Positions 23,672 to 31,070 of a DNA stretch of 33,361 bases are shown here, piece after piece (position 1 is the stretch's first letter; every line of letters begins with the position of its first letter). The stretch covers positions 903,844 through 937,204 of the forward strand of contig JAOSJP010000001.1 in the NCBI GenBank assembly GCA_027494015.1, given 5' to 3'. This stretch comes from Anaerolineae bacterium (GTDB lineage: Bacteria > Chloroflexota > Anaerolineae > Aggregatilineales > Aggregatilineaceae). The position numbers and the translations under genes were made by a program. The notes under the pieces were generated by a model. That model worked only from the letters and a program-made list of their open reading frames with translations, ran no database searches and had not been told where the DNA came from.

Positions 23672-26600
23672 ATGCCCAGCCTGCACACCGCCCGCCTTGC
23701 CCGCCAGCGCCGCCGTCGCCGCCGCGACCAGGGGCTGACGGCGCCGCGCCTGCTGCGCTGGGGCATCGTCGCGGCGGTCGTCCTGGCTGCCCTGCTGATC
23801 GTCCTGCTCGCCGGGACTGCGACGGCGTTCGTCGCCGTCTACGCCCACTACGCCCGCCAGCTTCCTCCCGCCGAGCGCATCACCGCCGCCGAGGAAGAAG
23901 CCTTCCTGACCAGCGTTTTCTACGACCGGTCGGGCGGCGCGGTGCTCTACGAGGTGATAGACCCCACCGGCGGAGACCGCCGCTGGCTCTCGGTGGAGCA
24001 GATTCCGCAGTATTTCCTGGACGCGACAGTGTCCATCGAGGATGCTTCGTTCTACGCCAACCCCGGCTTCGACCTGCGCGGCATGGCCCGCGCCCTGTGG
24101 AGCAACCTTACCGGCGGGCAGTTCCAGGGCGGCAGCACGATCACCCAGCAGCTTGTGCGCAATGTGCTGCTGGACGAAGCCGAGCGCCGCGCCATCAGCT
24201 ACGACCGCAAGGTGAAGGAAGTCATCCTGGCGACGGAAATCTCGCGCCTGTACAGCAAGGCGCAGATTCTCGAATGGTACGTCAACACCAACTTCTACGG
24301 CGGCTGGGCCTACGGCATTGAGGCGGCAGCGCAACAGTACTTCAGCAAGCCCGCCCGCGACCTGACCCTGGCCGAGGCGGCCATGCTGGCGGCCATCCCG
24401 CAGTACCCGCTGCAAAACCCGATTGACAATCCCCAGGCGGCCAAGCTGCGCCAGGAGATTGTGCTGCAAACAATGGTTGCCGAGGGCTACATCAGCCAGG
24501 AACAGGCCGACATCGCCAGGCAGGAGCCGCTCATCGTGCGGCCCTTCGCCGAACGCTATGGCATCGTGGCCCCGCACTTCTCCACTTATGCGCGGGCCGA
24601 AGCCGAGGCGATCCTCAACGATCTGGGGCTGGACGGCTCGCGCCTGATCACGCGCGGCGGCCTGCGCGTCTACACCACGCTCGACCTGGACTTGCAGCTT
24701 CAGGCGGAGTGCGCCGCTCGCGCCCAGGTGCTGCGCCTGGACGGGAACGACCCGACCGCCACGCCCAACACCAGCGCCGGGACGGCGTGCGCTGCCGCCG
24801 CGCATCTGCCGCCGCTGCCCGCCGAGATGAGCGGCGTCGAGCGCGAAGTGACCAACGCCGCCGCTGTCGTCCTGCGCGCCGAGACCGGCGAAATCCTGGC
24901 CATGGTCGGCAGCGTGGACTTCTGGGACGAAGGCATCCAGGGCAGCTACAACACGGCGCTGGCCCAGCGCCAGCCGGGGTCGGCCTTCAAGCCGATTGTC
25001 TACACCGCCGCCTTCCTGCAAGGCGCGCTGCCCGGCCACCCCAACGGCATCACCGCCGCGACGATGACCTACGATGTGCCCATTGAGTTCGACAACAGCG
25101 GGCAGCCCTACACGCCGGTGAACATTGACCGCCAGTATCACGGCCCGGTCGGGGTGCGCTCGGCGCTGGCCAACTCGTACAACGTGCCGCCGGTGCAGCT
25201 TGTCAACCTGATCGGCCTCGGCCCGGTGATTCGCACGGCGCACCGCCTGGGCATCAACTCGCTCAACCAGGCCGATGGCTATGGCCTGGCGCTGGCGTTG
25301 GGCAGCGGCGAGGTGTCGCTGCTCGATCTGACCTACGCCTTCAGCGTGTTCAACAGCGGCGGCACGATGGTGGGGATGCCGGTGCACAAAGACCAGAACA
25401 TCCCCGGCTTCCGCACGCTCAACCCGGTGGCCGTGCTGCGCATCGAGGATGCGGACGGGCGCGTGCTGTGGCAGTATGGCGAGGAGACGCACACGTTCCA
25501 GCGCCGGCTGATCCTGGAGCCGGCCCTGGCCTATATCATGACCGACATTCTGGCCGACAGCGCGGCGCGCGCCCCGGCCTTTGGGCGCGGCGCGCCGCTG
25601 GAGCTGTCGCGGCCCGCCGCCGTCAAGACCGGCACGACCAACGACAACCGCGATAGCTGGACGGTCGGCTATACGCCGCAGATCGTGACCGGCGTGTGGG
25701 TCGGCAACAACAACAATCACGGCATGACCGACGTGACCGGCACGACCGGCGCTGCGCCCATCTGGTACGCGATTATGGAATACCTGCACGCGCGCGACGC
25801 CCTGCCTCCCCGCGACTGGGAGCGCCCGCCCACCGTCGTCGAGCGCGTGGTGTGCGAGGTCTCCGGCCTGCTGCCGACGCGCTACTGCCCGCAGGCGCGC
25901 GAGCTATTCTACGCAGACCCGCAGCGCGGCCTGGACACGCAGCCGACTCGGGTGGACACCTATTGGAACAACTACCGCGTCAACGTGTGCACGGGCCTCC
26001 TGGCCAACGCCTCCTCTCCGGCGGGCTGCGTCGAGGATGTGGTCTACTTCGACTATCCGCAAGAGACGCGCGCCTGGGCGCGCGAGACAGGGCAGCGCTT
26101 CCCGCCGACGGAGTACGACCCGGTGGACACAGCTTCGCCCGCCAGCCCGGTGGCCATCGTCTCGCCGCCGTTCCTGGCGCGCGTGGCCGGGGCGGTCGAG
26201 GTGCGCGGCAACGTCGCCGACGAAGGCTTTGCCTACTTTCGTCTCGACTACGGGGCAGGCCCCCAGCCGGACGTCTGGCTGCAAATCGGCGAAGAACAGG
26301 CCGCTCCGGGGCGCGACATCTCCCTGGGCACCTGGGACACGACCGGACTCAGCGATGGCGCGGTGTACACGCTGCGCCTGACGATGGTGCGCGCGGACAA
26401 CAGCCTGGAGCGGGCCTACGTCTCGGTGACGGTGGACAACCAGCCGCCGCAGGTGGCCCTGGCTGAGCCTGCGCCGGGCGACAGCTACACAGTGGGCGAT
26501 GACCTCTACGTACCGCTGCGAGCCGAGCCGGACGACAACGTGCAGATGGCCTATGTGGAGTTTTACAAGGATGGTGAGCTGGTCGCTACCAGCGAGGAAT

Positions 26601-26722
26601 GGCCGTACACGGCGCGCTGGATGCTCGGCGAGCCGGGCGAGCATACCTTCTGGGCGGTCGCCTACGACGCGGCGGACAACCGCGCCGAGTCCGAGCGGGT
26701 GACGGTGAGCGTCGCGCCGTAG
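23672..26722 (+). CDS. Class A penicillin-binding protein with C-terminal Ig-like domains
   Basis: This 1016-residue bifunctional peptidoglycan synthase has a short Arg-rich cytoplasmic tail and a transmembrane anchor (residues about 29-55). The GT51 glycosyltransferase domain has SIEDASFYANPG, catalytic Glu123, with Asn where the family motif usually has His. It also has GGSTITQQLVRN at 153-164. The transpeptidase domain has SAFK (nucleophile Ser437, Lys440), SYN (502-504) and KTGTT (652-656). The last 200 residues hold two beta-rich modules (SPASPVAIVSPPFLARVAG... and NQPPQVALAEPAPGDSYTVG...) resembling bacterial Ig-like domains, as in PbpC-type proteins. It polymerises glycan strands and crosslinks stems at the outer membrane face. 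It appears monocistronic, and its ATG is preceded by only a weak AAAGG. Confidence 0.93.
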   Translation: MPSLHTARLARQRRRRRRDQGLTAPRLLRWGIVAAVVLAALLIVLLAGTATAFVAVYAHYARQLPPAERITAAEEEAFLTSVFYDRSGGAVLYEVIDPTGGDRRWLSVEQIPQYFLDATVSIEDASFYANPGFDLRGMARALWSNLTGGQFQGGSTITQQLVRNVLLDEAERRAISYDRKVKEVILATEISRLYSKAQILEWYVNTNFYGGWAYGIEAAAQQYFSKPARDLTLAEAAMLAAIPQYPLQNPIDNPQAAKLRQEIVLQTMVAEGYISQEQADIARQEPLIVRPFAERYGIVAPHFSTYARAEAEAILNDLGLDGSRLITRGGLRVYTTLDLDLQLQAECAARAQVLRLDGNDPTATPNTSAGTACAAAAHLPPLPAEMSGVEREVTNAAAVVLRAETGEILAMVGSVDFWDEGIQGSYNTALAQRQPGSAFKPIVYTAAFLQGALPGHPNGITAATMTYDVPIEFDNSGQPYTPVNIDRQYHGPVGVRSALANSYNVPPVQLVNLIGLGPVIRTAHRLGINSLNQADGYGLALALGSGEVSLLDLTYAFSVFNSGGTMVGMPVHKDQNIPGFRTLNPVAVLRIEDADGRVLWQYGEETHTFQRRLILEPALAYIMTDILADSAARAPAFGRGAPLELSRPAAVKTGTTNDNRDSWTVGYTPQIVTGVWVGNNNNHGMTDVTGTTGAAPIWYAIMEYLHARDALPPRDWERPPTVVERVVCEVSGLLPTRYCPQARELFYADPQRGLDTQPTRVDTYWNNYRVNVCTGLLANASSPAGCVEDVVYFDYPQETRAWARETGQRFPPTEYDPVDTASPASPVAIVSPPFLARVAGAVEVRGNVADEGFAYFRLDYGAGPQPDVWLQIGEEQAAPGRDISLGTWDTTGLSDGAVYTLRLTMVRADNSLERAYVSVTVDNQPPQVALAEPAPGDSYTVGDDLYVPLRAEPDDNVQMAYVEFYKDGELVATSEEWPYTARWMLGEPGEHTFWAVAYDAADNRAESERVTVSVAP

Positions 26723-26785
26723 AGAGGCTCGTCTGCGCCCATAGGCACCAGACTGAGGCTGTTTGCCACGCCTCTCCCCCTGCCT

Positions 26786-26814
26786 CCCCCTCTCCAGCCG
26801 AGCTAGAGAGGGGG
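26786..26814. repeat. GC-rich hairpin downstream of the PBP gene
   Basis: The stem is CCCCCTCTC (26786-26794) / GAGAGGGGG (26806-26814) with an 11-base loop, 64 bases after the PBP stop. It may contribute to transcription end, but the following ACTTTGAT is not a T-tract. Confidence 0.5.
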
Positions 26815-26894
26815 ACTTTGATCGCTGGTTGGGACGCCTTCCTGCTCTCTGGCTCCGCCGGGGAGGGGGCCAGGAGGAGGGGCGTTGCGCAGAG

Positions 26895-26927
26895 AGACTT
26901 CCGAAGTTTCCAAAACTTCGGAAGTCT
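26895..26927. repeat. Palindromic repeat, AGACTTCCGAAGTY type, copy 3
   Basis: A 15-bp perfect inverted repeat (AGACTTCCGAAGTTT / AAACTTCGGAAGTCT) encloses a 3-base centre. Mismatches relative to copies 1 and 2 occur in both arms and are compensated, so the ability to pair is conserved. Confidence 0.8.
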
Positions 26928-26949
26928 GGCGGGGAACGCCTGCGCCCTT

Positions 26950-26979
26950 GTAGGGGCGGGTTTCTAAACCCGCCCCTAC
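26950..26979. repeat. Palindromic repeat, GTAGRGGCGGGTTT type, copy 2
   Basis: A perfect 14-bp inverted repeat (GTAGGGGCGGGTTT / AAACCCGCCCCTAC) has centre CT. Relative to the copy at 17974-18003 the change A to G in one arm is matched by T to C in the other, again keeping the stem. Confidence 0.78.
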
Positions 26980-26983
26980 AGGC

Positions 26984-27061
26984 CTCACCCCCCAACCCTC
27001 TCTCCGGTCTATACACAACGGAGAAGGGGAAGAGCCGAGCGTAGCGAGGCCAGGGGGTGAG
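26984..27061. repeat. CTCACCCCC...GGGGGTGAG element before hisE
   Basis: Terminal inverted repeats CTCACCCCC (26984-26992) and GGGGGTGAG (27053-27061) flank about 60 bases with internal CTCCG/CGGAG complementarity. It resembles the inverted repeat at 19516-19575. Together with the three elements to its left it occupies nearly all of the 354-base gap between the converging PBP and hisE genes. Confidence 0.5.
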
Positions 27062-27076
27062 TTCTCAAATCGTCTC

Positions 27077-27361
27077 TTAAGGGCGGTGGCGGCGTTCCAG
27101 CTCGGCGGCGACATCGCCGGGCGTCAGGCCGCGCTGGGCGAGCAGCACCAGGCAGTGGTAGGTCAGATCGGCCAGCTCGCTGATCACGCGCTCGTCGCCC
27201 TGCCCTTTGGCCGCCAGGATGACCTCGACCGCTTCTTCGCCGATCTTCTTGACGATCTCATCCTCGCCCGCGCTGAGCAGTTGATTGGTGTAGGAGCCGG
27301 GCCTGGGGTGGGCCTGGCGGTCGGTGATCGTCGCGAATATGTGAGAGAGAATGTCACTCAC
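27077..27361 (-). CDS. hisE: Phosphoribosyl-ATP pyrophosphatase
   Basis: This 94-residue all-helical MazG-like enzyme hydrolyses PR-ATP to PR-AMP, the second step of histidine synthesis. The metal-binding signature [14 protein letters not shown]...ELADLTYH (Glu42, Glu43, Glu46 and downstream Glu/Asp) is intact. Its start overlaps the end of hisI by eight bases, so hisF-hisI-hisE are translationally coupled. It is a separate protein rather than the HisIE fusion found in many bacteria. It is the last gene of this leftward block. Confidence 0.92.
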   Translation of the reverse strand: MSDILSHIFATITDRQAHPRPGSYTNQLLSAGEDEIVKKIGEEAVEVILAAKGQGDERVISELADLTYHCLVLLAQRGLTPGDVAAELERRHRP

Positions 27362-27695
27362 CGAGCGCCTCCAGGGTGCGAAAGAAACAACTCACCGCGC
27401 CGGTGTGGCAGGCCGGGCCGGCAGGGTCCACGCGCACGAGCAGCACATCGGCATCGCAATCCACCCAGATGCCTGTCACGCGCTGGGTGTGGCCGCTGGT
27501 CGCGCCCTTGTGCCAAAGCTCGTCCCGGCTCCGGCTCCAGAAATGGGTCTGGCCCGTCTGCACCGTCCGGCGCAGGGCGTCGGCGTTCATCCAGGCGACC
27601 ATCAGCACCTGCTCGCTGCGCGCGTCCTGGACGACCGCCGGGATCAGCCCGTCGGGGGTCCAGCGCAGGCGGGCGATCACCGCGTCAATGTCCAT
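27354..27695 (-). CDS. hisI: Phosphoribosyl-AMP cyclohydrolase
   Basis: This 113-residue protein catalyses ring opening of PR-AMP, the third step of histidine synthesis. The Mg/Zn-binding motifs are complete: [11 protein letters not shown] (Asp79, Cys80, Asp81, Asp83) and [10 protein letters not shown] (Cys96, Cys103). The substrate loop [16 protein letters not shown] is typical. It overlaps hisF upstream by 11 bases and hisE downstream by eight. Confidence 0.94.
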   Translation of the reverse strand: MDIDAVIARLRWTPDGLIPAVVQDARSEQVLMVAWMNADALRRTVQTGQTHFWSRSRDELWHKGATSGHTQRVTGIWVDCDADVLLVRVDPAGPACHTGAVSCFFRTLEALGE

Positions 27696-28464
27696 CGCCG
27701 CTCGCCTCCACGATGCGCACCGGGACGCCCTGATCGCGCAGGTACGCCTTGACCTGGCTCACGCTGAGCTGCCGGTAATGGAACAGGCTGGCGGCCAGCG
27801 CCGCGTCCGCGCCGCCCTCGACCAGCGCCGCGCGGAAGTGCTCCAGCGCGCCCGCGCCGCCCGACGCGATGACGGGGATGCTCACCGCGTCGCTGATGGC
27901 GCGCGTCAGGGCGATCTCGTAGCCGTCCTGGGTGCCGTCGCGATCCATGCTGGTCAGCAGGATTTCGCCCGCGCCGCGCCGCTCAGCTTCCCGCGCCCAG
28001 GCAACCGCCTCAAGGCCCGTTGGCGTGCGCCCACCGCTGACGTAGACCTCGTAGAAGTCGCCATTCCAGCGCGCGTCAATAGCGACGACCACGCACTGCG
28101 ACCCGAAGCGCCGCGCCCCCTCGCCGATCACGCCAGGCGTGCGCACGGCGGCGCTGTTGACGGCGATCTTGTCGGCCCCGGCCAGCAGGGTAGCGCGCAT
28201 GTCGGCGACGGTGCGCAGCCCGCCGCCCACGCAGAAAGGGATGAACACGGCGTCGGCCACGCGGCGCACCACATCGAGCATCGTCTCGCGGTCTTCGTGC
28301 GTGGCGGTGATGTCGAGCAGCACCAGCTCGTCGGCCCCCTCCCGGTCATAGATCGCGGCCTGCTCGACCGGATCGCCGGCATCGCGCAGATTGACGAAGT
28401 TGATGCCCTTGACGACGCGCCCGGCGTGCACATCCAGGCAGGGGATGATCCGTTTGGCGAGCAT
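27685..28464 (-). CDS. hisF: Imidazole glycerol phosphate synthase, cyclase subunit
   Basis: This 259-residue TIM-barrel enzyme pairs with HisH to make imidazole glycerol phosphate and AICAR. Catalytic Asp11 ([14 protein letters not shown]) and Asp130 (VVVAIDARW) are present, as are the phosphate-binding VGGGLRT and IASGGAG segments. ATG 28464 has GAGGAG seven bases upstream. It heads the hisF-hisI-hisE block. hisH and hisA are not in the window, so histidine genes are dispersed in this genome. Confidence 0.95.
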   Translation of the reverse strand: MLAKRIIPCLDVHAGRVVKGINFVNLRDAGDPVEQAAIYDREGADELVLLDITATHEDRETMLDVVRRVADAVFIPFCVGGGLRTVADMRATLLAGADKIAVNSAAVRTPGVIGEGARRFGSQCVVVAIDARWNGDFYEVYVSGGRTPTGLEAVAWAREAERRGAGEILLTSMDRDGTQDGYEIALTRAISDAVSIPVIASGGAGALEHFRAALVEGGADAALAASLFHYRQLSVSQVKAYLRDQGVPVRIVEASGDGH

Positions 28465-28782
28465 AGGCGCTCCTCATACGACGTTGGCGCTCTGACAGGC
28501 GGCCCCTATTCTACCCGAACCTGCCCCCCCGCATCACACAGCGGCGGGGCGAGGCTGGGGGTGAGGTCGTCCGGTGCGCCGGGCGTCTGGCACGATCCAC
28601 CGGGCCGGGTTACACTGAGGCCGCTTCAACCCTCGCGCACCGCCCTATAAGGGCCTGCCGCCGGCCTTTTGTTCACCCCTGACGTTATGTAGCACAATCC
28701 GCTGGCAGCCTGTGCGTACCGGTGACTGTGTGTCCATTCTGCCCGCCATCAGGCGACGGTGGGCTGCGGAGGAATGAGGACT
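28465..28782. other. Divergent intergenic region, hisF / PLDc_N gene
   Basis: This 318-base gap lies between divergent genes and must hold promoters for both. I can see only a possible leftward -10 (TAGAAT near 28509-28514) and no convincing -35. A CTGGGGGTGAGG segment near 28555-28566 recalls the dispersed GC-rich repeats. No gene is supported. Confidence 0.4.
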
Positions 28783-28989
28783 ATGGACGACTCAACGCTG
28801 ATTCTCGCCCTGATCCCCCTCATCGTGATCCAGGTCGGCCTGCAGATTTATGCCCTGCTGGACATCTACCGGCGCAAGACCGTGCGCGAGCCGCTGCCCG
28901 CCTGGGCGTGGGCCGTCATCGTGGTGCTGCTCAGCATGTTAGGCCCCATCGCCTACTTCGTGCTGGGGCGCAGCGAGGACGCGGCATGA
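28783..28989 (+). CDS. Small PLDc_N-like membrane protein
   Basis: This 68-residue protein has two transmembrane helices (LILALIPLIVIQVGLQIYALLDIY and AWAVIVVLLSMLGPIAYFVLG) separated by a short basic loop (RRKTVREPLP). This is the pattern of the phospholipase D-nuclease N-terminal (PLDc_N) domain, which in short proteins occurs next to ABC exporters or sigma factors. ATG 28783 is preferred because GGAGGA lies nine bases upstream; ATG 28774 directly abuts it. Its stop overlaps the ABC ATPase start (ATGA, 28986-28989). Translational coupling implies a role with the exporter, perhaps as an accessory membrane subunit. The function is otherwise unknown. Confidence 0.8.
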   Translation: MDDSTLILALIPLIVIQVGLQIYALLDIYRRKTVREPLPAWAWAVIVVLLSMLGPIAYFVLGRSEDAA

Positions 28990-29921
28990 GCGCCATCGCC
29001 ATCGAGGGGCTGACCAAGCGCTTCGGCAAGTTCACTGCGCTGGCCGGCTTCGACCTGGCCGTGCCGCGCGGGGCGATCTTCGGGTTCCTGGGGCCGAACG
29101 GGGCTGGCAAGACCACCACGCTGCGCATCATGACCGGCCTGGCCCACGCGACGGCGGGACGCATCGTCATCGAAGGCGTGCCGGTGGGGGGCGGCCAGCG
29201 CCCTCCGATCGGCTACCTGCCGGACACGCCCAGCTTCTACGGCTGGATGACGGCCCGCGAGTTTCTGCGCTACGTCGCCGATCTGCACGATCTGGAGCAG
29301 CCACCCATTGACGCGGTGCTGGAGCGCGTCGGCCTGGGCGATGCCGCCCGCAAGCGCGTCGGCGGCTTTTCGCGCGGGATGAAGCAGCGGCTCGGCCTGG
29401 CCCAGGCCCTGCTGCCGGAGCCGCGCGTCCTGCTGCTCGACGAGCCAGTTTCCGCGCTCGACCCGGCGGGGCGCAAGGCGCTGCTCGACACCATGAGCGA
29501 GCTGCGCGGCGAGCTGACCGTCTTCTTCTCGACGCACATCCTGAGCGACGCCGAGCGCATCTGCGACGAGGTGGGCATCCTCGATCGCGGGCGTCTGGTG
29601 TTGCAGGCCCGCCGCGACGACCTGCTGGCCCGCTACGCCCGCCCGATCTTCGAGATTGACGCCACGCCGGACGACATTCCGCGGCTCAGCGCGCTGGCCG
29701 AGCAGTTCCGCGCGCTGCCCTGGGTAGAACGGGCCAGGCTCGAAGGCGCGCGGCTGCGCCTGACCGTCAACGACGTGGACGCCGCCCGCCGCGAGGTGCT
29801 GCCCCTGCTGGTTGGGCTGCCGGTTTCGCGCTTCGAGATGCTCGGCGCGACGCTGGAGGACATCTTCCTGGGGCTGACCAACCACGCGGGGGGGCCAGCC
29901 GGGCCGGAGGTGGCGCCATGA
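28986..29921 (+). CDS. ABC-2 type exporter ATP-binding protein
   Basis: This 311-residue ATPase has Walker A GPNGAGKTTT (36-45), signature FSRGMKQRLGLAQALL, Walker B RVLLLDEPVSALDP and switch His in FFSTHILSD. A C-terminal extension of about 90 residues is typical of CcmA/NatA-like exporters. It overlaps the small membrane protein gene upstream and the permease gene downstream by four bases each (ATGA), making a compact three-gene operon. The substrate is not predictable. Confidence 0.92.
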   Translation: MSAIAIEGLTKRFGKFTALAGFDLAVPRGAIFGFLGPNGAGKTTTLRIMTGLAHATAGRIVIEGVPVGGGQRPPIGYLPDTPSFYGWMTAREFLRYVADLHDLEQPPIDAVLERVGLGDAARKRVGGFSRGMKQRLGLAQALLPEPRVLLLDEPVSALDPAGRKALLDTMSELRGELTVFFSTHILSDAERICDEVGILDRGRLVLQARRDDLLARYARPIFEIDATPDDIPRLSALAEQFRALPWVERARLEGARLRLTVNDVDAARREVLPLLVGLPVSRFEMLGATLEDIFLGLTNHAGGPAGPEVAP

Positions 29922-30685
29922 CGCGAATCTTTGGCGTGCAACTGCGCAAAGAGCTGCGCGAGCTGTGGCGCACGCGCAAGCTGATCGTGGTGCTGGCCGT
30001 GCTGGTCGGCTTCGGGCTGATGTCCCCCATCCTGGCCAAGATCACGCCCGACCTGCTCGCACAACTAAGCGAGGGCCAGATGGAGGGGATCATCATCACC
30101 ATCCCCGAACCGACCGAGCGTGACGCGATTGACCAGTTTCTCAAGAACACCTCGCAGTTCGGTTTGCTGCTGGCCCTGCTGATGAGCTTTGGGGTGATCG
30201 TCGGCGAGCGCGAGCGGGGACAGTTGGCACTGATCTTCCCTCACCCCCTGCCGCGCGAGGTCTTCGTGCTGGCGAAGTTCGCCGCGCTGGCCATCCTGTT
30301 CGCCCTGGGGATGCTGCTGAGCGCGCTGGGCGCGTACCTGTACACCGTCCTGCTTTTCGACGCGCCATCGCTGGGCGGCTTCCTGGCGCTGACGGGGCTG
30401 ATGGTCGTCTGGCTGCTCTGCCTGGTGGCCCTGTCGCTGCTGGCCAGCACGCTGGGCCGTTCGATGATGGCGGCGGGCGGCATCGCCTTCGTGCTGATCA
30501 TCGCGGTGCTGCTGGCGAGCACGTTCACGCCGCTGGCGCCGGGCAAGCTGCTGGACTGGGGGCGCGCCATAGCCATCGGCGGCGACGCGCCGGCGCGTTG
30601 GGGCGCCTTGGCCGTCACGCTGAGCGTCTCGGCGCTGGCCCTGGGCGCGAGCTGTCTGATCCTGCGGCGGCAGGAGATCGGCTGA
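29918..30685 (+). CDS. ABC-2 type transporter permease
   Basis: This 255-residue integral membrane protein has a soluble-looking N-terminal helix (RKELRELWRTRKL), a first helix (IVVLAVLVGFGLMSPIL), an external segment (PDLLAQLSEGQMEG...DAIDQFLKNTS) and five more predicted helices. Between helices 2 and 3 lies the GERERGQLALIFPHPLPREVFVLAKF segment characteristic of ABC-2 permeases. Translation is coupled to the ATPase gene. With the ATPase it forms an exporter of unknown substrate; a gliding/NatB-like or lantibiotic-type system is possible. Confidence 0.88.
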   Translation: MTRIFGVQLRKELRELWRTRKLIVVLAVLVGFGLMSPILAKITPDLLAQLSEGQMEGIIITIPEPTERDAIDQFLKNTSQFGLLLALLMSFGVIVGERERGQLALIFPHPLPREVFVLAKFAALAILFALGMLLSALGAYLYTVLLFDAPSLGGFLALTGLMVVWLLCLVALSLLASTLGRSMMAAGGIAFVLIIAVLLASTFTPLAPGKLLDWGRAIAIGGDAPARWGALAVTLSVSALALGASCLILRRQEIG

Positions 30686-30716
30686 GCGGGGACGCGCCAG
30701 TCATGGGCAAAGCCTC

Positions 30717-30800
30717 ACCGCAGAGGCGCAGAGGACACAGAGAAAGACCAAAGAGAGTTCTTCACCTGTCTCTCCTCTGCGATCTCTGCGCCTCTGCGGT
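30717..30800. repeat. Long inverted repeat, ACCGCAGAGGCGCAGAG type
   Basis: The 17-bp arm ACCGCAGAGGCGCAGAG (30717-30733) is perfectly complemented at 30784-30800, with partial pairing in between. It begins 31 bases after the exporter operon and could end its transcript. It resembles repetitive intergenic elements rather than a classic terminator. Confidence 0.7.
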
Positions 30801-30849
30801 TCAATAATCCGGCCCCTTCACAGGATATGCTCGATCGAGCGCAAAATCA

Positions 30850-30878
30850 TTGACATCCGCCGCCGCCGCCGCTATACT
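30850..30878 (+). promoter_or_regulatory. Strong promoter of the hisGD operon
   Basis: The site is TTGACA (30850-30855), a 17-base spacer made largely of CCG repeats, then TATACT (30873-30878). Predicted transcription starts at about 30885-30886, coinciding with the leader peptide ATG. Confidence 0.75.
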
Positions 30879-30885
30879 CTGCGCC

Positions 30886-30972
30886 ATGATCACGCAGCAG
30901 GCTCACGCTCACGCGCACCATCCCCAGACCCCCGACCGGCGGCCCGCTGGCGCGTGCACGGTGTGCATCTGA
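30886..30972 (+). CDS. hisL: his leader peptide (attenuator-controlled)
   Basis: This 28-residue open frame begins MITQQAHAHAHHPQ and ends ...CTVCI-stop (TGA 30970-30972). Four of six consecutive residues are histidine (7, 9, 11, 12; codons within 30904-30921). It lies directly upstream of hisG and ahead of a terminator. The ATG falls at the predicted transcription start, so the leader would be translated from a leaderless mRNA, and no ribosome binding site is visible. I infer that it is the sensor of histidyl-tRNA charging. It was named by analogy to enteric HisL; the sequence itself is unrelated. Confidence 0.72.
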   Translation: MITQQAHAHAHHPQTPDRRPAGACTVCI

Positions 30973-31030
30973 GCGTGTGACTGACGCAAGAGAGCACTGA
31001 GCGCCTCCCGGCCCGCCGGGGGGCGTTTTT
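30936..31030 (+). terminator. his operon attenuator: antiterminator and intrinsic terminator
   Basis: The terminator is CGCCTCCCGG (31002-31011), loop CCCG, CCGGGGGGCG (31016-31025), then TTTTT (31026-31030). The competing antiterminator pairs CCGGCGG (30936-30942) with CCGCCGG (31013-31019), and GGCGC (30949-30953) with GCGCC (31001-31005). A ribosome stalled on the His codons (30904-30921) would leave 30936-30953 free to form the antiterminator. One that reaches the stop at 30970 would cover it and allow termination. hisG starts 40 bases later. Confidence 0.75.
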
Positions 31031-31070
31031 GTTCACTGGCCTAAAGGGCTGAACGCCCTGGAGACTGCCC

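Noticed and set aside
23555..25789. Long minus-strand open frame (744 codons) opposite the PBP gene
   Set aside because: It has no domain signature and low-complexity composition; the opposite strand encodes a complete class A PBP.
19313..26979. Possible CRISPR array from repeated palindromes
   Set aside because: Copies are few, kilobases apart and in different gaps, with no regular spacers or cas genes.
30886..30972. His-rich small protein as a metal chaperone
   Set aside because: Its position between a promoter and a terminator directly upstream of hisG, with a matching antiterminator, fits a leader peptide better.
30686..31070. T-box riboswitch upstream of hisG
   Set aside because: No T-box core sequence or specifier-loop arrangement is visible; the leader-peptide model explains the region.
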